DNA of 13,000 nucleotides, taken from Glandiceps talaboti. Taxonomy: Eukaryota > Hemichordata > Enteropneusta > Spengelidae. Below, piece by piece: positions 1-9,289 of this stretch. Numbering within the stretch: the first letter of the stretch is position 1; each line of letters opens with the position of its first letter. The notes under the pieces were generated by a model. It was not told the DNA's origin and searched no databases. It saw only the letters and a list, made by a program, of their open reading frames with translations. A program made the position numbers and the translations under genes. The stretch spans positions 17,327,322-17,340,321 of the forward strand of contig NC_135570.1 of the NCBI RefSeq assembly GCF_964340395.1, in the 5' to 3' direction.

Positions 1-1940
1 TTTGCTGTTTAGGTGTACTTGTATATGTTTTTATAAATGCATAAATGTTGAGTGCTTCCATAAAACACAATTTTTCATTGATTATTGTTTTTCAACAGGA
101 CTGGAAATTGTTAGGTTGGCAGGTTTTCTTGTCACTAAAATGTACAAAGGTACACCTACTGAGACTTTCCTACCAGCTATACTGGTACCAAGCTTTCTTA
201 ATAATCATTTGCATATTGACGAAACTGAACACAGATCTAGGAATATATACATGTTAAAGGGGCACAAGCTAACGCCTACATTATATACTGTTATCACTCA
301 AGCACATGCACACTTAGCTATTACTTGCTGTAAGCAGAGTTCAAACCTGTATTTAAGAATAATACATGTTAATATGTTAAATGATTGGAGAACACAATTT
401 ATTGTATGTATACTAAATTATCAAGGGGTTGTTATTATGCTATGAATTGTACTAACAATGGCAAAATATGATTTTAATACCATGAAAGGCGTGTATCAAT
501 ACTAGTATAGTTTAATTATTGTTGTATGTTAGTATTTTCACTCAAGTCAAAAAGATTATAAACTCAACTTGTGTCACTTTAAGCCCATAGAGATAACATA
601 AACAGGAAGTCTGATATTATGAGGTTATTACCCAATATCACTTCTCTGTTTGTCATATTGTCATTCGTGCTGTTTCAGCATCATGACACGAGAATCATTC
701 AGATATGGATATTTTTGTCAGAATTTCCCTGTTTTTAAAGATGTCTTAGTTTTGTGGTCATATGCGATAACACCAATGTCGAACATTGACCACCGTTTTT
801 GATGACGTTTAATGTCAATATCATGACGCTGTATGTCCTATATCAGAAAGTGATATTTGGCTTTAAACATCATCAAGAATGATTGATCTGGACATAGGTA
901 TATGATAACATGTGTTCCTACACTGGGCTGGATATGAGACTTCTCAACACTTAGCAATATTTACAGCATGTGTACTGTCATTTAAGAATTCATTTTTATT
1001 GAAAAGAATTTTAAAAGACAGTACATTTGAATAATTTGTTATTTTTGTTCACCAAACACTTGTGAGACATATTAATGCCATGTAGAATTTGAGAAGCCAA
1101 GAGAAAGGACAACTAAAGTTTGAGTCTGTCAGATCACAAAGATGTTGGAGTGTAACTTACTGTGTGTTTTTATGGGAGTCTCAACCAGCCATATTTTATG
1201 CTGTAAATTCATTTCAGTGTGAAATATTGAAATATCACTTAAGAGTCTTAAATAGAGTAGTGCTTCAAGCAGAAAGGAGACTTGAATTTATTCAATGTAA
1301 ACTTGGAAACTGACTTTTGTATCTTCATAATATCTTCAGATTTGAAATTTAAATAATTCCTTGTTATGTATACTAAGAATTTAAGTGTGGTTTTACATAT
1401 TTATTTTGGCATGGTTGAGACAACCAATGACAACACAGATTGGATTGTTTACCTAAACTTTCATTTGCATAAATCCTTTTTATATGAGATAAATGTGGCA
1501 AAAGAAGGAAAATGTATGCAATGCCAATGATAGTTATCAGTGAATTGTCCAGGAGTTAACTGGCCCAGCTAAATTGCATGTTTGCTTCAACATGTTGCTG
1601 TGGTACTCAAGCAACTTAGGAGTTTTTAAAGGTTCCACTCAACAGTATTGGTGCTGTGTACATGATGTTTGTTTTGTTTCAAGATATGGTAAACCCTCCT
1701 TTAAACTACACCTCTTTATCTGCATTCCTACAGCTGGCTGGAATATTTCAAACATACAAATTGTTGTCAGCTTGTAATCTTAGCCTACCTTTGGTCAGTG
1801 CAAGTGGATCATGTAGTCTTATCATAAATAATGTGTTCTTCATTTAGATTATTGTCATACTAGGATAGTGCTTATAAAGGAACTACAATTTTTAACATAA
1901 TTGAGAAATAAACTATCTTTATATAACAGATGTTTATTTT

Positions 1941-1944
<4 letters not shown>
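1..1944. other. AT-rich non-coding stretch, no supported gene
   Basis: This stretch has the base composition of intergenic or intronic animal DNA. The longest open stretch starts near position 2 and runs to 445 on the plus strand (147 codons counted from the window edge). Its translation is rich in Leu, Ile, Thr and Cys and shows no domain I recognise; it is plausibly a chance opening, though it could include the end of an unrecognised exon. A possible acceptor (pyrimidine-rich, ending CAACAG) lies near 90-99, but nothing recognisable as protein follows it. I see no RNA gene or mobile-element terminus here. Confidence 0.6.
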
Positions 1945-1990
<46 letters not shown>

Positions 1991-2030
1991 GCATGTATGT
2001 GTGTATGTGTATGTGTGTGTGTTTTTGTGA
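1945..2030. repeat. TG dinucleotide microsatellite with degenerate tail
   Basis: An uninterrupted TG tract covers 1945-1987 (43 bp). It is followed after a short break by an impure tail of TG mixed with TATG and CATG to about 2030. The pure part followed by decayed repeats is typical of an old microsatellite. Tracts of this kind are length-polymorphic and can adopt Z-DNA. Short open frames through it encode Cys-Val or Thr-His runs and are artefacts. Confidence 0.97.
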
Positions 2031-2162
2031 AGATATGTTTGTCTGTGTCAACCCTATCGAACATTACTCCTATATGCAGCTCATGTTACATAGTGTAAAG
2101 CCAACTCCCATAGACGGCTATACGGGGAGAGTCCGCACGAAAGGGGTCATTTTGTTATGCTG

Positions 2163-2214
2163 GTTGGTATCAGAAAGGGTATACTTTTCATGAAGTGTTG
2201 GTATCAGAAAGGGT
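2163..2214. repeat. 18-bp direct repeat, two copies 34 bp apart
   Basis: The sequence GTTGGTATCAGAAAGGGT occurs at 2163-2180 and again at 2197-2214 without mismatch. It sits at the edge of a patch with more CpG than its surroundings. It may be part of a dispersed element, but no terminal repeats or target-site duplication could be recognised. Confidence 0.85.
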
Positions 2215-2418
2215 CTGTAAATTAGACTATGCAATCTGGAAGCGTTTCAACCTGTTTTTCTTCCTTGAAAACTTCTCTCGTCGCTCATGCCACTTCAGAT
2301 CTAGGGCCACCTCCCCTGAAAACCCTTGGTTTTAGTCACGTACAGCATGCAATATTCCTGCAACCATAACCAGACTGAGCTCGAGCGTGTCTCCAGCAAC
2401 TTGAATGGTATAATGTGA

Positions 2419-2685
2419 AAACGTCCAAAAATCCAAGAACCGGACCATAATGATAATTATCAACATATAGATGATGATGGGGTTATCAGATTTGTAGTGC
2501 CACCATCAACACAAGACAACAGACTGAGTGCTAGTGGACTGAGACGGTTACGGCGAACAAGGACAGTTCGACCAGTACGTAGCCTGTGTGTGTGTGTGGT
2601 GGGGGGGGGGGGGGGGGCAAGGGGGCAGGCTGCCCCCCCCCCCCTGAGATTTTGGAAAAAAGAAAGAAAAAAAGTTACTTTTTGA
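2419..2685 (+). other. Open stretch of 88 codons plus stop, unknown; possible relic coding piece
   Basis: The frame opens after a TGA at 2416 and stays open to a stop ending at 2685. The first part, to about 2575, reads like protein: an Asp/Asn-rich segment containing DDDGVIRFVVPP, then an Arg-rich segment (RRLRRTRTVRPV). From about 2583 the frame runs through a TG microsatellite, a G tract and a C tract, so that part cannot be real protein. A GTACGT at 2576-2581 could serve as a weak splice donor just before the simple repeat. No upstream acceptor with a good pyrimidine tract is visible and no family is recognised. Short opposite-strand openings at 2219-2460 also look protein-like. The likeliest explanation is a decayed mobile element or chance; a real exon is possible but unproven. 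Confidence 0.2.
2585..2644. repeat. Short TG tract, G17 run and C12 run with a hairpin
   Basis: A short TG tract (2585-2597) leads into 17 consecutive G (2601-2617), then CAA, then G5 (2621-2625), and finally C12 at 2633-2644. The bases GGGGGCAGGCTGCCCCC at 2621-2637 form a near-palindrome able to fold with a GGGGGC/GCCCCC stem and a five-base loop. The G run could form a G-quadruplex on the plus strand and the C run on the minus strand. Exact run lengths in such tracts are often sequencing-sensitive. Confidence 0.9.
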
Positions 2686-2972
2686 ATACATAGTGATGCT
2701 ATTAAAATCGTCATTTATGTGACGATTCCTAGCATGCACGATTTAAATGGATAGTTCACTAAAGTGACTGTACACTGACTCCTGGCTAATATGTATCTTA
2801 TATCGCTATTGTACGCTGGCTTAACTTTGAATAAAAATGTGTCCAGTTCAAAATTGTAACTTTTTGCAGCAAATTAAAAATTCTTTGTGCGGGAAAGTAC
2901 AAAAGAAGTGCGCACATGCACTATGCATTTTTCGCGAGTAACAGTAGTTTTGAAAGTCTCCTTCATTTGAAG

Positions 2973-3034
2973 ATAGCAAGTCGCAATTATAGTGTCAGCG
3001 AGTGAAACTCGTTCAACGTGAGGTCGCTTGCTAT
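2973..3034. repeat. Nested inverted repeats, possible stem-loop of about 62 nt
   Basis: ATAGCAAG at 2973-2980 pairs with CTTGCTAT at 3027-3034. With one bulged T at 2981 the stem extends by two more pairs (CG at 2982-2983 with CG at 3025-3026). Inside the loop a second hairpin, GCGAGT-GAA-ACTCGT, lies at 2998-3012. The surrounding 2880-3070 has more CpG than most of the window. It could be a transposon end, a structured RNA or chance; no RNA family is recognised. Confidence 0.5.
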
Positions 3035-3381
3035 GCTGCATGCAGTGACTCCGAAGATGCGCTCGATCTCATTTACATCTTGTTCCTTATATTAAAACAT
3101 TTCATACTCATAAAACGGCAGATCTCTTTTTGGAATATTTGGTGGCCCTGAAAAACTATTTAACTAGGTACGCAGTTTAAGATCCACTATTTGAAGATAT
3201 TTCTTTCAATAATTGTGTTCGACGTTGTCTTTGGTTAAAATGTTGTTTGATATAATCATCTCATTGCACACTGACACTAGCGTTAATATTCCGCAATTCA
3301 TTTAGAAGCGACAATTTGTTATGGAAAGAATGGCTCTCAGGAAACAGAGCTGTACCTTCGACATCAAAATCCAAACTTCAA

Positions 3382-3405
3382 TTGCCATTATAATGATAAT
3401 GGCAA
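3382..3405. repeat. Perfect 10-bp inverted repeat with 4-nt loop
   Basis: The arms TTGCCATTAT (3382-3391) and ATAATGGCAA (3396-3405) are exact reverse complements separated by AATG. Transcribed from either strand this gives a compact hairpin. No T tract follows to suggest an RNA polymerase III stop, and no known element is recognised, so the role is unknown. Confidence 0.85.
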
Positions 3406-3556
3406 GGAGAATTCACTGAGTTCACCTTGGGTTCCGACATAAACGAGGCCATAACAGTTTTGGAAGTTGGGTAAAGAAAATGATTATTTTGTTGTGTTAC
3501 TTATTTGAGAAAGCACCATCCATATTTTTTTTTACTTTGAATGCGACATCTTTTCG

Positions 3557-3561
3557 TCTGT

Positions 3562-3595
<34 letters not shown>

Positions 3596-3642
3596 TGTGG
3601 TGTGTGTGTCTGTGGTGTGTGTGTGTGTGTGTGTGTGTCTGT

Positions 3643-3693
<51 letters not shown>
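3557..3693. repeat. Interrupted GT microsatellite
   Basis: About 137 bp of GT repeats are broken at intervals by the interruption TCTGTGG (near 3594, 3609 and 3638). The last 50 bp or so (to 3693) are pure. The interruptions are spaced irregularly but are identical to each other, which suggests that replication slippage or unequal exchange copied a first interruption. Both strands read open through it, giving meaningless Val-Cys or Thr-His proteins. Confidence 0.97.
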
Positions 3694-3697
<4 letters not shown>

Positions 3698-4454
3698 AAC
3701 AACTTAAACATCTTTGAAAGATACGACATTAGGCCAGAAAAAATGAAAAGGCTGTTCAAACTACCCATATATTTTTTTCTGGCGATGGGCAATATATCCT
3801 CATGCGGGCTTCGCATTTTTTTCAAAATTAAGGACATTTCTTTATATTTTCTGAATAGTACATGTAACAATATACATTTGAGTCTATTCCAAATTATATA
3901 ATATCTTATACAGTGGTTTACTTGGCTCTGATGTTGCATACAAGCATGAATTGAGATTAAATATCCAATGTGCACTAAAAAGAATTGAACAAAAGTTTAC
4001 GACCATTTGGCCATCACCAGTCTGAAAGTCTTGAAATGTTTTGCTCTTTATTCGGGATTTTTTGGAACCAAATTAAACTTCAGGAGAAGTCATTTACCAT
4101 GTGCACATCCGCATAATATCGTTCAGCTTTGCCACAAAATACACTTCCAGATAATATGTCATGCATAGCATAATTGTTTCAATTCTGGTATTTTATTATC
4201 TCTATGGTTTGATATTCTATGCCTCTAAATGGCCTCCTACACTGTCTTATTTTCAATTTTTTTTTCATCTTTGGAGTTGTCTTCTTCCAATGCATCATTG
4301 TACCATATAATTTTATATCTCCATTGTAGTGTAGGTGACAGAAGCCTGAGAAGGGGTGGCTAAAATAATGCTTGAGATTCAATTAGCGGGGCTTAACATT
4401 TTTTGAGAAGAGAGGGTGAGAGGAACTGAACATTTGTTTGCAGACAAATTGCAT
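3694..4454. other. AT-rich non-coding stretch, nothing recognised
   Basis: No domain-like translation, convincing exon boundary, RNA gene or repeat was seen between the GT microsatellite and the minisatellite. The openings on either strand (for example minus 4179-4382) are short, Lys/Ile-rich and unlike any family known to me. Confidence 0.6.
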
Positions 4455-4598
4455 GAGTGTTCCGTGTCTTACCTGTAACAGCTCAATGAGATAGGTTGTA
4501 GAGAGTGTTCCGTGTCTTAACTGTAACAGCTCAATGAGATAGGTTGTAGAGAGTGTTCCGTGTCTTAACTGTAACAGCTCAATGAGATAGGTTGTAGA

Positions 4599-4972
4599 GA
4601 GTGTTCCATCTTAGCTGTAACAGCTCAATGAGATAGGTTGTAGAGAGTGTAACGTGTCTTAACTGTAACAGCTCAATGAGATAGGTTGTAGAGAGTGTTC
4701 CATCTTAGCTGTAACAGCTCAATGAGATAGGTTGTAGAGAGTGTAACGTGTCTTAACTGTAACAGCTCAATGAGATAGGTTGTAGAGAGTGTTCCATCTT
4801 AGCTGTAACAGCTCAATGAGATAGGTTGTAGAGAGTGTTCCATCTTAGCTGTAACAGCTCAATGAGATAGGTTGTAGAGAGTGTAACGTGTCTTAACTGT
4901 AACAGCTCAATGAGATAGGTTGTAGAGAGTGTTCCATCTTAGCTGTAACAGCTCAATGAGATAGGTTGTAGA
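4599..4972. repeat. Higher-order subfamily: 46/48-bp dimers within the minisatellite
   Basis: Eight consecutive units show an A-B-A-B-A-A-B-A pattern. Type A is 46 bp with TTCCATCTTAGCTG, and type B is 48 bp with TAACGTGTCTTAACTG. Lengths 46, 48, 46, 48, 46, 46, 48, 46 sum to 374 bp and fit the span exactly. This shows that the two-unit block of about 94 bp has been amplified as a block. Confidence 0.85.
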
Positions 4973-7172
4973 GAGTGTTCCCTGTCTTAGCTGTAACAGG
5001 TCAATGAGATAGGTTGGAGAGAGTGTAACGTGTCTTAGCTGTAACAGCTCAATGAGATAGGTTGGAGAGAGTGTAACGTGTCTTAACTGTAACAGCTCAA
5101 TGAGATAGGTTGTAGAGAGTGTAACGTGTCTTAGCTGTAACAGCTCAATGAGATAGGTTGTAGAGAGTGTTCCATCTTAGCTGTAACAGCTCAATGAGAT
5201 AGGTGGTAGAGAGTGTTCCGTGTCTTAACTGTAACAGCTCAATGAGATATGTTGTAGAGATTGTTCCTTGTCTTAACTGTAACAGCTCAATGAGATAGGT
5301 TGTAGAGAGTGTTCCTTGTCTTAGCTGTAACAGCTCAATGAGCTGGGTTGTAGAGAGTGTTCTGTGTCTTAACTGTAACAGCTCAATGAGATAGGTTGTA
5401 GAGAGTGTTCCGTGTCATAACTGTAACAGCTCAATGAGATAGGTTGTAGAGAGTGTTCTGTGTCTTAACTGTAACAGCTCACTGAGATAGGTTGTAGAGA
5501 GTGTACCGTGTCTTAGCTGTAACAGCTCAATGAGATAGGTTGTAGAGAGTGTTCCGTATCTTAACTGTAACAGCTCAATGAGATAGGTTGTAGAGAGTGT
5601 TCCTTGTCTTAGCTGTAACAGCTCAATGAGATAGGTTGTAGAGAGTGTACCGTGTCTTAACTGTAACAGCTCAATGAGATAGGTTGTAGAGAGTGTTCTG
5701 TGTCTTAACTGTAACAGCTCAATGAGATAGGTTGTATAGAGTGTTCCGTGTCTTAACTGTAACAGCTCAATGAGAGAGGTTGTAGAGAGTGTTCCGTGTC
5801 TTAACTGTAACAGCTCAATGAGATAGGTTGTAGAGAGTGTTCCGTGTCTTAACTGTAACAGCTCAATGAGAGAGGTTGTAGAGAGTGTTCCGTGTCTTAG
5901 CTGTAACAGCTCAATGAGATAGGTTGTAGAGAGTGTTCCGTGTCTTAGCTGTAACAGCTCAACAACATAGGTTGTAGAGAGTGTAACGTGTCTTAACTGT
6001 AACAGCTCAATGAGAGAGGTTGTAGAGCGTGTTCTGTGTCTTAACTGTAACAGCTCAAAGAGATAGGTTGTAGAGTGTTCCGTGTCTTAGCTGTAACAGC
6101 TCAATGAGATAGGTTGTAGAGTGTTCCCTGACTTAACTGTAACAGCTCAATGAGATAGGTTTTAGAGAGTGTACCGTGTCTTAACTGTAACAGCTCAATG
6201 AGATAGGTGGTAGAGAGTGTTCCGTGTCTTAGCTGTAACAGCTCAATGAGATAGGTTGTAGAGAGCGTTCCTTGTCTTAGCTGTAACAGCTCAATGAGAT
6301 AGGTTGTAGAGAGTGTACCATGTCTTAGCTGTAACAGCTCAATGAGATAGGTTGTAGAGAGTGTTCCGTGTCTTAACTGTAACAGCTCAATGATATAGGT
6401 TGTAGTGAGTGTTCCGTGTCTTAGCTGTAACAGCTCAATGAGATAGGTTGTAGAAAGTGTTCTATGTCTTAACTGTAACAGCTCAGTGAGATAGGTTGTA
6501 GAGAGTGTTCCATGTCTTAACTGTAAGAGCTCAATGAGATAGGTTGTAGAGAGTGTTCTGTGTCTTAGCTGCAACAGCTCAATGAGATAAGTTGTAGAGT
6601 GTTCACTGTCTTAACTGTAACAGCTCAATGAGATAGGTTGTAAAGAGTGTTCTGTTACTTAACTGCAACAGGTCAATGAGATAGGTTGTAGAGAGTGTTC
6701 CGTGTCTTAGATGTAACAGCTCAATGAGATAGGTTGTAGTGAGTGTTCTGTGTCTTAACTGTAACAGCTCAATGAGAGAGGTTGTAGAGAGTGTTCCGTG
6801 GCTTAACTGTAACAGCTTAATGAGATAGGTTGTAGAGAGTGTTCCCTGACTTAACTGTAACAGCTCAATGAGATAGGTTGTAGAGAGTGTACCATGTCTG
6901 AGCTGTAACAGCTCAATGAGATAGGTTGTAGAGAGTGTTCTGTTACTTAACTGTAACAGCTCAATGAGATAGGTGGTAGAGAGTGTTCCGTGTCTTAGCT
7001 GTAACAGCTCAATGAGATAGGTGGTAGAGTGTTCCGTGTCTTAACTGTAACAGCTCAATGAGAGAGGTTGTAGAGAGTGTTCCCTGTCTTAACTGTAACA
7101 GCTCAATGAGATAGGTTGTAGAGAGTGTTCCATGCCTTAACTGTAACAGCTCAATGAGATAGGTTGTAGAGA

Positions 7173-7482
7173 GTGTTCCCTGTGTTAACTGTAACAGCTC
7201 AATGAGATAGGTTGTAGAGAGTGTTCTGTGTCTTAGCTGTAACAGCTCAATGAGATAGGTTGTAGAGAGTGTTCTGTGTCTTAACTGTAACAGCTCAATG
7301 AGATAGGTTGTAGAGAGTGTTCTGTGTCTTAACTGTAACAGCTCAATGAGATAGGTTGTAGAGAGTGTTCCCTGTGTTAACTGTAACAGCTCAATGAGAT
7401 AGGTTGTAGAGAGTGTTCTGTGTCTTAGCTGTAACAGCTCAATGAGATAGGTTGTAGAGAGTGTTCTGTGTCTTAACTGTAA
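7173..7482. repeat. Four-unit (192-bp) duplication at the right end of the minisatellite
   Basis: A unit with the rare variant CCCTGTGTTAACTG begins at 7173 (counted from GTGTTCCC) and recurs at 7365, exactly 192 bp away. The following units carry the same variant order in both copies: CTGTGTCTTAGCTG, then CTGTGTCTTAACTG. The second block is cut short where the array ends. This is a recent segmental duplication inside the array. Confidence 0.88.
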
Positions 7483-8852
7483 TGGCCACTTGGATGCTTT
7501 ATCACAATTTTAGCAGATATTAATTGTGTCTAGATTTGCACCATCAATATACTTACTGCCATTTGAAGATTTATTAAAGTCATGTAGATCAAAGTCAAAC
7601 TAACTTTAACTATAATGAATCCGAGAGTTAGTTGAAACTCAATCAAGAAATGAGAAACTGAATCAAGTTACAAAATGCATTTTATTTATACTAATTACAG
7701 ACTACAAATGATAAAATAATCTCTGTTTCATTCTAATTTGGACTATAAATGATAAAATACTCTCTGTTTGATTCTATTTTGGGAATGTTTCAATAATAGT
7801 CACACACGTTAAAGAAGACAATATTTAAATAAAAAAGTTTCTAATTTAAGCATTGATCACTTGATGCTTTCCAATTCATTTTGAATTGTGTCAGTCATAT
7901 AATCTGAATTAAAAATTAAACATTTAGTGACATAAATTAAATCTTAATATTCTATGTCTACAGCTCAGAAATTCATTTTTTAGAAGCGTAGGGACTGTCT
8001 TAGAGTAGTGTATAGGCTTATCAAGAGTTTATTCACAGGGTGATGTTTTAGAAGTTACTGTGAGGTAGTTCATATTAGGTGGAAGGGGGTGGAGTACTTT
8101 TGAGGATCAGTTCATGAGGGTTAAAACATATTGGGGGCAGGAGTTTTGGACATTAGTGCATCGGGAAGGAGGGGTAACAACATTCTAATGCATTTGATAA
8201 AGTTAATTTTCACAACCCAACAATACCAAAGTAAAGCATTTTCTGTATATACCACAATTGTTTATATCATCCATATAAAGTTTAAAAGTATATTGTGTCA
8301 TTTGCTAATTGAGCACATTAGAAAGGCCACATGCTAGGCTTGTAAATAAACCAATTGAAACAGTACACTTTTACACTTGATATGAATACTATAAACAAGT
8401 GTAGCACACAGAGAAAGTGCTTTACTTCAGTGTTACTAGTTGTACTTGATACCAATATTGATTTCTTCACTGAAATGTTTTGATCTTATTGAACACATAC
8501 AGTAAGCCATGACAGTCAGAAAGCAAAATAGCTACTGCAACCATATCCCTCACTTGTTGCTTTTTGGATACAGGAAAATCTTCATAATATATTTCCTGGT
8601 AGTCCCTCCAGAAAGGGTTTTAAAAGTAAAACTATTTGACTTGTAATTTTATTTCACTTCACTTCACACTTCTGGTGTAGTCTAATATTTGGAAAAATCT
8701 TAATCAAGTAATATATTCTTTCAAAACAAAGAATACTTTCATTCTAAGGATTATTTTCTTGGTAAAATCTTTATTTCCCTGGTAAAGTCTTTGGTTTGCA
8801 GTTTTTTTTTCAGTGAAATTATACAAGTATTAGACTAAAATGTGAATTTTAT
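7483..8852. other. AT-rich non-coding stretch with a small tandem duplication
   Basis: No gene is supported here. The one clear structure is a 41-bp tandem duplication (separate entry). A weak inverted repeat, TACACTTG at 8372-8379 and CAAGTGTA at 8396-8403, encloses a 16-nt loop and may be chance. The open stretch at 8131-8337 shows no recognisable protein. Confidence 0.6.
7701..7782. repeat. 41-bp tandem duplication, two copies
   Basis: Copies at 7701-7741 and 7742-7782 share ACTA-AAATGATAAAATA, CTCTGTTT and ATTCTA-TTTGG blocks in the same order, with only a few substitutions. They abut directly, which is typical of a slippage or unequal-exchange duplication. Confidence 0.88.
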
Positions 8853-9289
8853 CCAATCAAACTGATTGGCTGATATAGCATTGTGTCTGCATGAGGAACC
8901 AATCAGAACCAATCGACCAAAAGAACTTGCCAAGACCTTTATGTTGATTGGCTGGTGAAGTATATGTTGACTAACACATTTTATAAGTATCAACTTGAAG
9001 GTCAGAATATCACCATATGTTTTGAATAGAACATCTGTACACAAAACAATCAGTTCCTATCTGTGCATGAACATCTGCAGATAAGTTAAAGCATTCATAT
9101 TCATTGGCTCCTGGAATATAGAATGACCCTCAATGACCAATCAAAGTCTTTATTAGTACATATCAATTGATTGGCTATTGTAAAATAGTATGACAATCAG
9201 AGCCTATCAACACAAAGGTATCTGCTGATTAAAATTTGACATTTCTTTTGATTGATTGGTATGGTTTCCCATCAGTCAATCATGATTGG
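8853..9289. promoter_or_regulatory. Cluster of ten CCAAT/ATTGG pentamers
   Basis: CCAAT occurs on the plus strand at 8853, 8899, 8909 and 9137. Its complement ATTGG occurs at 8865, 8947, 9103, 9170, 9255 and 9285. Several lie in the extended context CCAATCA or TGATTGGCT, which matches the NF-Y core preference. From the base composition I would expect about one by chance in this span. The sites occur in both orientations with irregular spacing. No TATA box or transcription unit next to them is evident, so they may be regulatory or may be remnants of a repeat whose unit contained GATTGGCTG. Confidence 0.45.

Larger units (their letters stand above)
4455..7482. repeat. Large minisatellite, 48-bp unit, 63.5 copies
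   Basis: The unit begins GAGTGTTCCGTGTCTTA and contains CTGTAACAGCTCAATGAG and ATAGGTTGTAGA. Most copies are 48 bp. Ten copies are 46 bp: six lack two bases where CCGTGTCTT becomes CCATCTT, and four lack one AG in TAGAGAG. Counting these, 63 full units run from 4455 to 7458 and a 24-bp half unit ends at 7482. Copies are roughly 90% or more identical, indicating ongoing homogenisation. Within the unit the variant AGCTGTAACAGCT is a near-perfect palindrome, while the alternative AACTGTAACAGCT is not. Because 48 is divisible by three, one minus-strand frame stays open across runs of 48-bp units and yields a 16-residue repeat containing STTYLIELLQL (longest opening 6101-6574). The 46-bp units throw this frame into stops, so a translated repeat protein is unlikely. 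There are no unique spacers, so this is not a CRISPR array. Confidence 0.97.

Noticed and set aside
2-445. Plus-strand protein of 147 codons from the window edge
   Set aside because: No recognisable domain or clear coding signal, and it is AT-rich in all positions. It could be a chance opening, so it is not called as a gene.
1855-2193. Several Cys-Val or Thr-His rich open frames on both strands
   Set aside because: They are readings of the TG microsatellite in different frames.
3480-3975. Open frames of up to 147 codons across the GT repeat
   Set aside because: The core of each is dinucleotide repeat; the flanks show no family resemblance and no exon signals.
4455-7482. CRISPR array
   Set aside because: Units are contiguous copies of one 46-48-bp sequence with no unique spacers, and the window is animal-like nuclear DNA without cas genes.
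8131-8337. Plus-strand 68-codon opening
   Set aside because: Low-complexity Ile/Thr/Lys translation without domain, splice or start context.
8372-8403. 8-bp inverted repeat with 16-nt loop
   Set aside because: A stem this short with a long loop is expected by chance in AT-rich DNA.
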